5,543 bases of DNA. It comes from Magnetovibrio sp. Lineage in GTDB: Bacteria > Pseudomonadota > Alphaproteobacteria > Rhodospirillales > Magnetovibrionaceae. Numbering within the stretch: position 1 is the stretch's first letter; each line of letters opens with the position of its first letter. The stretch is taken from assembly GCA_016763255.1 (NCBI GenBank), contig JAESUA010000062.1:1-5543 (forward strand), written 5' to 3'. Both the position numbers and the translations under genes were made by a program. Shown piece after piece: positions 1 through 5,144 of the stretch. Under the pieces are notes generated by a model. That model was not told the DNA's origin, did no database searches, and saw only the letters and a program-made list of their open reading frames with translations.

Positions 1-36
1 GAGGCCTCCCAGCCGAGCCATTAACTGTATGTGCCA

Positions 37-66
37 AAATGTCTGCTTTTAGCCAGAAGCGGATGG
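37..66. repeat. Hairpin-forming dispersed repeat, copy A
   Basis: An imperfect inverted repeat: TGTCTGCTT (40-48) can pair with AAGCGGATG (57-65) around a short loop when G-U pairs are allowed on the plus strand. A related element lies at 1368-1393. In the direct orientation the two 24-base cores agree at 18 of 24 positions, and the inverted orientation scores the same because each is nearly palindromic. It looks like a REP-type intergenic element. That assignment is inference from shape and recurrence, since two copies in one window cannot show genome-wide dispersal. Confidence 0.5.
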
Positions 67-144
67 AAATCAGCCTGCCGCAGACTTACCGCTGGTAGCC
101 AAATTGGGTATCACCATCGTCTTATTTTGAGCATCAGAACCGTG

Positions 145-163
145 AAAAAATCTGGCAAGGCCA
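145..163 (-). terminator. Weak intrinsic terminator-like hairpin after the GIY-YIG gene
   Basis: Read on the minus strand, a short hairpin TGGC-CTT-GCCA (163 down to 153) is followed by GA and six T residues (150-145). It begins about 15 bases after the stop codon of the nuclease gene, where an intrinsic terminator is expected. The stem is only four base pairs, so the structure is weak and may be coincidental in AT-rich DNA. Confidence 0.3.
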
Positions 164-177
164 AATGGCAGTACCTT

Positions 178-909
178 TTAACAATTAAGATACTTGATAG
201 GGTTCTGAGCGCCTGGATCAAAAACACTTGCAACTGAATTGTGAAGCAAGTGGGACATATTGTTTGAAACGCGCCCCTCAAACTCGTGACGACGTTTTCC
301 TTTGTTATCTACGCAGGGAACCCATCTATCGATTTCATATACTTGTCGAATGATCCCATGCGCGACCGAGATTGCAAATTTGGCACCTTCTCTTCTTTTG
401 CCGACAACCCAAGAACTTCTAGTTACCTTGTAGAGTTTATTTTGAAACTCGTCCTCTGTCATACCCTCTACGCGGGCTCGTCGAATATTCTCCCACTCTC
501 GATTTATTTTGATCAGCATTGCAGGAAACTTAATATCTGTTTGCTTGGCACCATACGAGGAAATCACTTCGTCGGTAGTCATTGCGCCACGCTTTACGCG
601 GTGGTGTCCTGCTACTTCATTGGTTAAACCGAGGTAGGCATCTATCAGAGCACCTTCTACCTCAAACGCTTGTTCATCAGTCATGCCGTGGCGATGAATA
701 ACAATTTGGGGTGACATACCTTCATTTAATATTGTGCGAATCTGATCAAGCTTTGCTGATTTCTCTTCTATTTTCCCAATTGCTGCCGCTGCATGGGCAA
801 AGCATCGATTTCCGTTCCCCTTCCCAACATAGAACGTTTGCTTCGTTCGCGGATCTACTAAGCGATAGACGTATGCTTTTAATTCATCGTGTATTTTTTG
901 ATCAAACAT
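178..909 (-). CDS. GIY-YIG nuclease-family protein (LEM-3/COG3680-like) with uncharacterised C-terminal domain
   Basis: A 243-residue, apparently soluble protein. Residues about 11-95 form a GIY-YIG domain: the GIY-like strand is YVY (13-15), the YIG-like strand is YVGKGNGNR (27-35) with the presumed catalytic Arg35, and a Glu in FEVEGALID (82-90; Glu84 or Glu86) matches the expected metal-binding position. This resembles the LEM-3/COG3680 branch, whose bacterial members are largely uncharacterised. Residues about 155-243 form a second conserved-looking part: a WVVGKRR motif (167-173), a likely beta-rich segment ending near W196, then an EFEG motif and the ending NPIKYLNC. I recall similar C-termini in related proteins but cannot name the domain. 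The start ATG follows AAGAGG by four bases. The gene is AT-richer than the act genes, stands alone and lies between two related hairpin repeats, which suggests acquisition. DNA cleavage is inferred from family; a defence or mobile-element role is possible but unsupported. Confidence 0.85.
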   Translation of the reverse strand: MFDQKIHDELKAYVYRLVDPRTKQTFYVGKGNGNRCFAHAAAAIGKIEEKSAKLDQIRTILNEGMSPQIVIHRHGMTDEQAFEVEGALIDAYLGLTNEVAGHHRVKRGAMTTDEVISSYGAKQTDIKFPAMLIKINREWENIRRARVEGMTEDEFQNKLYKVTRSSWVVGKRREGAKFAISVAHGIIRQVYEIDRWVPCVDNKGKRRHEFEGRVSNNMSHLLHNSVASVFDPGAQNPIKYLNC

Positions 910-913
910 GATG

Positions 914-919
914 CCTCTT
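914..919 (-). promoter_or_regulatory. Ribosome binding site of the GIY-YIG gene
   Basis: On the minus strand AAGAGG precedes the ATG at 909 with four intervening bases (CATC). The spacing is a little short but acceptable, and it supports this start. No other in-frame ATG precedes the GIY-YIG core. Confidence 0.5.
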
Positions 920-955
920 AGAAAGTTGCCTTAATTAATATTGCCACGTGACAAA

Positions 956-985
956 TTTATATGTCAAATAGGTAGTGTACTACAA
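956..985 (-). promoter_or_regulatory. Possible promoter of the GIY-YIG gene
   Basis: On the minus strand TATAAA (961-956, five of six bases of the -10 consensus) lies about 45 bases upstream of the start codon. TTGTAG (985-980) sits 18 bases further upstream as a weak -35. A perfect TTGACA also occurs at 967-962, but no good -10 lies 16-18 bases after it. The first pairing would overlap the AGTGTACT palindrome-like box at 974-981, so a regulator bound there could block it. This is pattern matching only. Confidence 0.3.
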
Positions 986-998
986 AAAGGAGTGCACT
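974..998. repeat. Paired 8-base boxes AGTGTACT and AGTGCACT, possible operator or IS-end relic
   Basis: AGTGTACT (974-981) and the perfect palindrome AGTGCACT (991-998) differ by one base and start 17 bases apart. They lie just upstream of the nuclease gene. Two near-identical boxes close to a promoter can be operator half-sites. The adjoining minus-strand sequence TGGACAACTTTTAGTGCACT also resembles the end of an insertion sequence, but no transposase or matching opposite end is visible. Confidence 0.3.
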
Positions 999-1131
999 AA
1001 AAGTTGTCCATGGAGGCGCCTGTTCTTATTGAGATAGTATCTGCATATTAATTGCAGTGCTCAAAGCCATGCTGCCGAAGTTCAGGCGTTTTACGCCCTA
1101 TTCCTTAACAACGAGGCTGATGTAAGTTCAG

Positions 1132-1152
1132 AATTATAATTATGGGGGGGGG
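1132..1152 (+). promoter_or_regulatory. TATAAT palindrome followed by a nine-G tract
   Basis: AATTATAATT (1132-1141) is a perfect palindrome that contains a consensus -10 hexamer TATAAT at 1135-1140. It is followed at once by ATG and a run of nine G in total (1144-1152). No convincing -35 lies at the proper distance: TTAACA at 1105-1110 is 24 bases away, which is too far. If the -10 is used, transcription would start inside the G run. Promoter function is speculative; the palindrome and G run are directly visible. Confidence 0.25.
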
Positions 1153-1163
1153 CTTCATTGGCA

Positions 1164-1274
1164 ATGTTTGTATTTGCTTTTATTTTTCAAAGAACAGCAG
1201 TCATACTTTTTTTGTTGTTATTTGCATTCATTGGAATTTTGCTAATGCTTTCGAGTTTTGCTAAGGCTTCATAG
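1164..1274 (+). CDS. Possible 36-residue single-pass membrane peptide
   Basis: An ORF of 36 codons from ATG at 1164 to TAG at 1272. The product starts MFVFAFIFQR, then has a continuous hydrophobic segment from about residue 12 to 29 and ends SSFAKAS. This is the shape of a small membrane protein or an isolated signal peptide. A G-rich run ends 11 bases before the ATG and could act as a distant Shine-Dalgarno sequence. AT-rich DNA readily encodes hydrophobic peptides by chance because T-rich codons specify Phe, Leu and Ile, so this is only a candidate. I recognise no family. The ATG at 1142 before the G run would come into this frame if one G were lost. Confidence 0.2.
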   Translation: MFVFAFIFQRTAVILFLLLFAFIGILLMLSSFAKAS

Positions 1275-1350
1275 TGTGAATAACATATATAGTTACCGCA
1301 CTCCCCCTTAGCCTTGCGATCTTTCAACGACATTAGGCAAACATTCGAAA

Positions 1351-1367
1351 TTGATGGGGCCCATCAA
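1351..1367 (-). terminator. Strong 17-base palindrome, candidate end of the act transcript
   Basis: TTGATGGG (1351-1358) and CCCATCAA (1360-1367) are perfect inverted repeats around one central base. As RNA this gives a seven-pair stem with a three-base loop. On the minus strand it lies about 95 bases after the actF stop codon and is followed by only TTT, so it is a poor classic intrinsic terminator. It could protect a 3' end, act as a weak terminator together with the neighbouring hairpin at 1370-1393, or be a protein-binding site. Confidence 0.35.
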
Positions 1368-1393
1368 ATGTCCGCTTTGGGTCAGAAGCAGAC
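1368..1393. repeat. Hairpin-forming dispersed repeat, copy B
   Basis: GTCCGCTT (1370-1377) faces AAGCAGAC (1386-1393). Read on the minus strand the arms pair fully with one G-U pair; on the plus strand there is one C-A mismatch. The right arm AAGCAGA (1386-1392) can instead pair perfectly with TCTGCTT (1404-1410), so two mutually exclusive hairpins are possible. It resembles copy A at 37-66 and lies about 70 bases beyond the actF stop, directly next to the 1351-1367 palindrome. Confidence 0.5.
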
Positions 1394-1461
1394 TTTTGAT
1401 CTATCTGCTTTCTCTCGTGCCCTCCCCATTTAGCGCGCTCCCCCAGGGTATGCGGTGAATT

Positions 1462-2502
1462 TTAAGCTTCGTGGCGGATCAGCCACCAGTTCATCAGGGC
1501 CCAGGCTACCGCCAACCAACACATGCCGATGACGCCGATGGTGACCGCTAAATCGAACGTGGCAGATAGCGGGATGTGGTAGAACTCGCTGGCCTCGGCC
1601 CCCGAAATCCACACATAGCGCTCGATCCAGGTGCCCAAGATGACGCAAAATCCCACCATCATGATGATTGCCGGGTTGTGGCGGTTGCGTTTGAATAAAA
1701 AAACGCTAAACGGGATAACGAATTTGAGGAACAAAAACACCACCCCGATCAACAGGTAGCCTTCTTCGATCATGCGCCAATAGCGTTCCATGTCGGCGGG
1801 CAAGCGGCCATACCACATGATCAGATATTGGGTGTAATAGAAGTAGACCCACATGATGCTCATGGCGAGAATGAACTGGGCCATGTAGTTGAAGATTTTC
1901 GGCTCGAATTGGCGGGTCAGGCGATCGGATCGATCCAAAAAATACAACATCATGGCGAAAAATCCGAGAAAACCGTGGAACGCACTTTGGAACTGGTAAG
2001 CGCCATAAGATGCCGAATGCCAGCCCGGTTGCAGGGTCATTTCAAAATCCCAGGCCACCATGGTGCCGTACAAAACATAAACGAATGGCATGGCGATGGT
2101 CAGGCGCTTGAAGTTTGTGAAGTGGTTTTTCTCAGGATGGGCTTCGGCTAGGTATTGGGCTCGAATCACCGCCACACTCAATCCTGCGGCGATTAAAAAG
2201 CCGATGATTTCGCGCGTCACTAAGAATGTGTAATTGTGCCAGCCGCCCAGATCCACACTGGTTTTATGGGCGTATTTTAGCCATGGGAAGGTCCGTTCAC
2301 CGTTGACCAGCAAAACAATCAGCAAGACAAAGGCGATTGGGAACAAAGCGGTGCAGGTGCCCGACAAAAAACCAACCTGACGCCGCCAGCGGTTTGCCCC
2401 GGTCAAGTGCAACAGGACCGGGAAGATCGCCCCGCCCAGCGCCAGATAGAGGATGATCAAAAAATTTGTGGTGAGCACCGACCAACTTCCAAAATTGTCC
2501 AT
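1462..2502 (-). CDS. actF: Alternative complex III subunit ActF (NrfD/PsrC-like membrane subunit)
   Basis: A 346-residue polytopic membrane protein, the second NrfD-like subunit of the quinol-oxidising alternative complex III. Nine hydrophobic segments are visible, near residues 12-33, 43-67, 93-113, 134-155, 168-189, 206-230, 248-271, 277-299 and 315-341. It shares motifs with ActC in the same operon: DFEMTLQPGWH (152-162) matches DFAMAIMPGWH of ActC, IMWYG (228-232) matches SVWYG, and TWIERYVW (291-298) matches MWVERWM. Before the shared DF...PGWH motif it is about 90 residues shorter than ActC and shows one helix fewer. In known ACIII structures the quinol site is placed in ActC beside the ActB clusters; ActF is thought to serve assembly or proton movement. 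The ATG lies two bases after the actE stop and has an AGGAG eight bases upstream. It is the last gene of the cluster. Family assignment is secure; details of function are inferred. Confidence 0.92.
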   Translation of the reverse strand: MDNFGSWSVLTTNFLIILYLALGGAIFPVLLHLTGANRWRRQVGFLSGTCTALFPIAFVLLIVLLVNGERTFPWLKYAHKTSVDLGGWHNYTFLVTREIIGFLIAAGLSVAVIRAQYLAEAHPEKNHFTNFKRLTIAMPFVYVLYGTMVAWDFEMTLQPGWHSASYGAYQFQSAFHGFLGFFAMMLYFLDRSDRLTRQFEPKIFNYMAQFILAMSIMWVYFYYTQYLIMWYGRLPADMERYWRMIEEGYLLIGVVFLFLKFVIPFSVFLFKRNRHNPAIIMMVGFCVILGTWIERYVWISGAEASEFYHIPLSATFDLAVTIGVIGMCWLAVAWALMNWWLIRHEA

Positions 2503-2504
2503 GA

Positions 2505-3137
2505 TCAGTTCTCCTGCTCTTCTTCTGGATCATCCGGGTCCGGCGGCAACGGTCCGGCGGCGACGGCGTCGGCAACAAGCTGGTATTTGACGTAATTGAC
2601 CACGTGCCAACGTTCTTCGACGCTAAGGTCGTTGGATCCACGGGCTTCGTCGTTTTGATCCCCGGCGCGGCCATAGGGCGGCATCACCGCACTGCCGAAT
2701 GTGATGGTGCCAAAAATCCAGCCCTCGGTGAGTTCGTCTTGGATGTATTCGTCGGTGAGGTCGTTGGCCGGCATGCCGTGCTTGGCGACTTCACTTTCCG
2801 CCCGCCCGGTTAAGCCATGGCAGGCGGCACAATAAATTGTGAACATAACCTTGCCCTTGGCAATCGAGCTGGCCGATGGGGCATAGGGATTTTGCAAGTC
2901 TTCGGTGGCGTCGCGGTCCTCCCATTGGCGAGATGGAATGCCGATCACCGGAACCGAACGAGAGGGGAACGGGGTGATGTGTTCCTGGGGTTTGAGCGAG
3001 GCCTGGTTCATCATGTCGTTGGACCACGGCCAGGCGTGGGCCCCGGTGGTGGCTATAACTAATGCCGCGCCGGTGATGAGGGGGATTGATAAAAGGCGCC
3101 GGGGGAAATTTATGGGGAAACTTATGGGAAAACTCAT
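2505..3137 (-). CDS. actE: Alternative complex III subunit ActE, monoheme cytochrome c
   Basis: A 210-residue exported monoheme cytochrome c, the ACIII subunit that passes electrons towards soluble carriers or an oxidase. The N-terminus carries Arg13-Arg14, a hydrophobic stretch (about 15-32) and a likely signal peptidase I site AHA-W (33-36), so the mature protein should be periplasmic. The heme-binding motif is CAACH (103-107), and Met152 in VMPPYG is the likely sixth heme ligand. The C-terminal tail (about 197-210) is rich in Pro, Asp and Glu. The only cysteines are those of the heme motif, so there is no lipobox cysteine, although some ActE proteins are described as lipid-anchored. The gene overlaps actD by four bases (ATGA). 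Residues 2-12 repeat the pattern SFPI/SFPI/NFPR, encoded by 12-base tandem repeats. This start is the only plausible one, because the next Met lies beyond the signal peptide. Confidence 0.92.
   Translation of the reverse strand: MSFPISFPINFPRRLLSIPLITGAALVIATTGAHAWPWSNDMMNQASLKPQEHITPFPSRSVPVIGIPSRQWEDRDATEDLQNPYAPSASSIAKGKVMFTIYCAACHGLTGRAESEVAKHGMPANDLTDEYIQDELTEGWIFGTITFGSAVMPPYGRAGDQNDEARGSNDLSVEERWHVVNYVKYQLVADAVAAGPLPPDPDDPEEEQEN
2511..2515 (-). promoter_or_regulatory. Ribosome binding site of actF inside the end of actE
   Basis: AGGAG on the minus strand lies within the last codons of actE, eight bases before the actF ATG. Its good spacing supports the start at 2502 and, with the two-base gap between the genes, implies translational coupling. 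Confidence 0.7.
3100..3135. repeat. Three tandem 12-base repeats in the actE signal-peptide region
   Basis: Three adjacent 12-base units on the plus strand, 3100-3111, 3112-3123 and 3124-3135, follow the approximate pattern ATGGGGAAACTT. The last two differ at two positions and the first is more diverged. They encode a four-residue repeat at the extreme N-terminus of ActE. The unit is a multiple of three, so copy-number change would keep the reading frame and only lengthen or shorten the signal-peptide n-region. Confidence 0.6.
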
Positions 3138-3688
3138 GGCAAGGTTTCCTCATGCACTTCGATGACGTTGTGCTTTGAAAACAGCTCTCTGAGCGGCTGT
3201 TCTTGTTCTTGCGAAACCTCGATCACGATGCCGATTTGATCGACCGATATGGCGGTGTCGTACAAGCCTTCGCTTTTGCGCATCAGCTTGCCGCCGATGA
3301 TAAAACCCACCAGGGTCCCCAACACGCCGAACATAATCATCATTTCGTAAGCCAGCACGATGTTCGAGGGAACCGTGATGATGGCCTTGCCGCCCTGGGG
3401 CATGGCCAGGAAATTGGCCTGGGCACTGGCCAAAAATATAAACCCGAACACCAAGCCAAACAGGCCGCCCCAAAAGGCGAATTTGGGGATGTTGGATGGG
3501 CGCTCACCCAACACCCGCTCGATGTCGGGGTGTTCAATCGGGGATTTTAAGGTGACGTCATTGACCGTCAGGCCCGGGACTTTATAACGCCGGATGTCGG
3601 CAATCACTTCGAAGGCGGCATCGAAGTTGCCGAACAGGCCCAGCATGCGCTTGGTTTTTTGAAAGGGGAATGCGTCACTAACCGCCAT
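3134..3688 (-). CDS. actD: Alternative complex III subunit ActD (DUF3341 family)
   Basis: A 184-residue membrane subunit of ACIII. An N-terminal soluble part (1-68) contains a segment around AAFEVIADIRRYKVPGL. Two transmembrane helices follow at about 69-90 and 112-133, joined by a loop with MPQGG. A C-terminal soluble part (134-184) includes EGLYDTAISVDQIG (140-153), a region typical of this family. It has no cysteine and no heme or metal motif, in keeping with a structural role beside ActC and the iron-sulfur subunit. The ATG follows the actC stop by one base, and GGGAGGA inside the end of actC serves as its ribosome binding site. Its own stop overlaps the actE start as ATGA. Position between actC and actE is the standard order in act operons and supports the call. 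Confidence 0.92.
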   Translation of the reverse strand: MAVSDAFPFQKTKRMLGLFGNFDAAFEVIADIRRYKVPGLTVNDVTLKSPIEHPDIERVLGERPSNIPKFAFWGGLFGLVFGFIFLASAQANFLAMPQGGKAIITVPSNIVLAYEMMIMFGVLGTLVGFIIGGKLMRKSEGLYDTAISVDQIGIVIEVSQEQEQPLRELFSKHNVIEVHEETLP

Positions 3689-3689
3689 C

Positions 3690-5141
3690 TCACGATCCTC
3701 CCGTGGTTTGTGGCGCGGGGCGCAGGCTTTCTTCGGAATCCGGTACGCCGGAATGAAGCTCCATCATTTCATCGTCATGGACATAGATGGTGCGCTTACG
3801 GTGGTAGACCATTTCCTTAACCTCGTACATGGAGACCGAGGGGAACACTTTGACGAACACCAAAAACAAAATACCGAACCAGCCAAAACTGCCGCCGACG
3901 ATGGCCCACTCGACCCAGCTGGGCCACATGATGTTGAACGCTTGGGGGTGATAGCCCAGCGACAAGGTCGGGGCGACGATCATCCAGCGTTCGACCCACA
4001 TGCCGACGTTGAGCAACACCGAGATGAAAAACAAAACATACATGTTGCGCCGGACCCAACCGCTCAACAACGAGAACGGCAGCACCGAGCCCAAAAACAT
4101 CATGGTCCAAAATAAGGGGGAGTAGGGCCCGGTGGCTTTGGCGATCAGAACCTCCTTGGAAGGAATGTCGTGGCCGTACCACACCGAGGCAAATTCGATC
4201 AGGTTCAAATAGGTCCACACCATGGCGATGACGAATGTCAGTCGGCACACCTTGTCGAGGATTGGCATCGTCATGAAGTGTTCAAAGGCGAAAAAATAGC
4301 GCAGCAAGATGAACAACGTGATGATGCCCGCACAGCCAGAAAACAAAGCCCCGGCGACAAAATAGGGGGGGAAGGTGGTGACGTGCCAACCCGGCATGAT
4401 CGCCATGGCAAAATCCATCGATACGATTGAATGCACCGACACCGCCAGGGGAATTAAAAAACAGGCGATGATCAAATAGGTGATGCGGAAGCTGCGCCAT
4501 TGCGCATCGTCACCGCGCCAGCCCAACGACAACCAGGTATAGAGCCTCTTGCGCCAGCCCTTGGCGGCGTCGCGACAAATGGCCAGATCGGGGATCATGC
4601 CGATGTAGAGAAACAATATTGAGCTGGTCAGATAGGTCGAAATGGCGAACGCATCCCAGATCAGTGGCGAACGAAAATTCGGCCATAGACCGCGATCCGA
4701 CACGTACGGCAAGACCCAATAAAAATTCCACACCCGGCCCAAATGGATAACCGGGAAGATGCCTGCGGTGAGCAATGAAAAGGTGGTCATGGCTTCGGCA
4801 AAACGATAAATCGGTTTGCGCCAGTCGGCGTGAATGATGTGTAAAATGGCCGACAAAAGTGTCCCGGAATGGCTCATGCCAATCCAGAAAACAAATGTTG
4901 AAATATACAAATCCCACATGTGTGAGGTGTTGAGCGCCGCCGGACCCATGCCGAACATATATTGAAAAATCTCGGCGTAAATCATCACACTGAACAACGC
5001 CACCGAAATGAACATCGCCACCCCATAGCCTTTGCGGGGGTTTTCCATGGACCGCAAAACGTCTGCATTGATCTTCGCCCAGGCGATGTTTTCATCGATG
5101 TCTTTGACTTGTTTGGGCGTCAGGCGTTTGGGTTCGGGCAT
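3690..5141 (-). CDS. actC: Alternative complex III subunit ActC (NrfD/PsrC-like quinol-binding membrane subunit)
   Basis: A 483-residue polytopic membrane protein with ten likely transmembrane helices, near residues 40-62, 79-100, 116-135, 163-183, 221-243, 260-283, 298-320, 341-361, 366-388 and 405-432, and polar N- and C-terminal tails. In the NrfD/PsrC family this subunit takes electrons from quinol and passes them to the adjacent iron-sulfur subunit ActB. Candidate quinol-site residues visible here are His91 in MSHSG, His101 and His104 followed by ADWRKP, His133 in VIHLGR, Asp163 in IWDAF and Asp243 in DFAMAIMPGWH; which of them act cannot be read from sequence alone. The ATG lies three bases after the actB stop, with GAGAGG upstream. 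The call is strongly supported by length, helix count, motifs and the B-C-D-E-F order. A polysulfide or tetrathionate reductase membrane subunit is ruled out by the following actD and actE. Confidence 0.95.
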   Translation of the reverse strand: MPEPKRLTPKQVKDIDENIAWAKINADVLRSMENPRKGYGVAMFISVALFSVMIYAEIFQYMFGMGPAALNTSHMWDLYISTFVFWIGMSHSGTLLSAILHIIHADWRKPIYRFAEAMTTFSLLTAGIFPVIHLGRVWNFYWVLPYVSDRGLWPNFRSPLIWDAFAISTYLTSSILFLYIGMIPDLAICRDAAKGWRKRLYTWLSLGWRGDDAQWRSFRITYLIIACFLIPLAVSVHSIVSMDFAMAIMPGWHVTTFPPYFVAGALFSGCAGIITLFILLRYFFAFEHFMTMPILDKVCRLTFVIAMVWTYLNLIEFASVWYGHDIPSKEVLIAKATGPYSPLFWTMMFLGSVLPFSLLSGWVRRNMYVLFFISVLLNVGMWVERWMIVAPTLSLGYHPQAFNIMWPSWVEWAIVGGSFGWFGILFLVFVKVFPSVSMYEVKEMVYHRKRTIYVHDDEMMELHSGVPDSEESLRPAPQTTGGS

Positions 5142-5144
5142 GGC

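Larger units (their letters stand above)
910..1461. other. Gene-poor AT-rich intergenic region between actF and the GIY-YIG gene
   Basis: This 552-base stretch has no recognised gene on either strand. It contains several small palindromes: AGTGCACT at 991-998, a CTGCA/TGCAG pair at 1041-1057, GGCGT-TTT-ACGCC at 1084-1096 and AATTATAATT at 1132-1141. It also has a nine-G run, one short hydrophobic ORF, a 17-base palindrome and hairpin repeat copy B. The two genes flanking it both read leftward on the minus strand, so it carries the 3' end of the act transcript and the promoter region of the nuclease gene. Its base composition is closer to the nuclease gene than to the act operon. Confidence 0.7.

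Noticed and set aside
1..24. Minus-strand sequence resembling a tRNA D-arm (TGGCTCGGCTGGGAGGCC)
   Set aside because: The preceding bases do not look like an acceptor stem, and the rest of any tRNA would lie outside the window, so no cloverleaf can be supported.
31..237. Plus-strand ORF of 68 codons
   Set aside because: It overlaps the end of the nuclease gene on the other strand, starts beside repeat copy A, has no good ribosome binding site and shows no recognisable motif.
286..627. Plus-strand ORF of 113 codons opposite the nuclease gene
   Set aside because: It is antisense to a gene with a clear family assignment and has no motif or start signal of its own.
1142..1264. 40-residue ORF starting at ATG 1142 and reading through the G run in its present length
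   Set aside because: The product is rich in Cys, Phe and Asn without pattern, and no ribosome binding site precedes it. The alternative frame from 1164 looks more protein-like.
3708..4115. Plus-strand ORF of 135 codons opposite actC
   Set aside because: It is the antisense shadow of a conserved membrane protein; its His-, Asp- and Gln-rich composition comes from reading the complement of hydrophobic codons.
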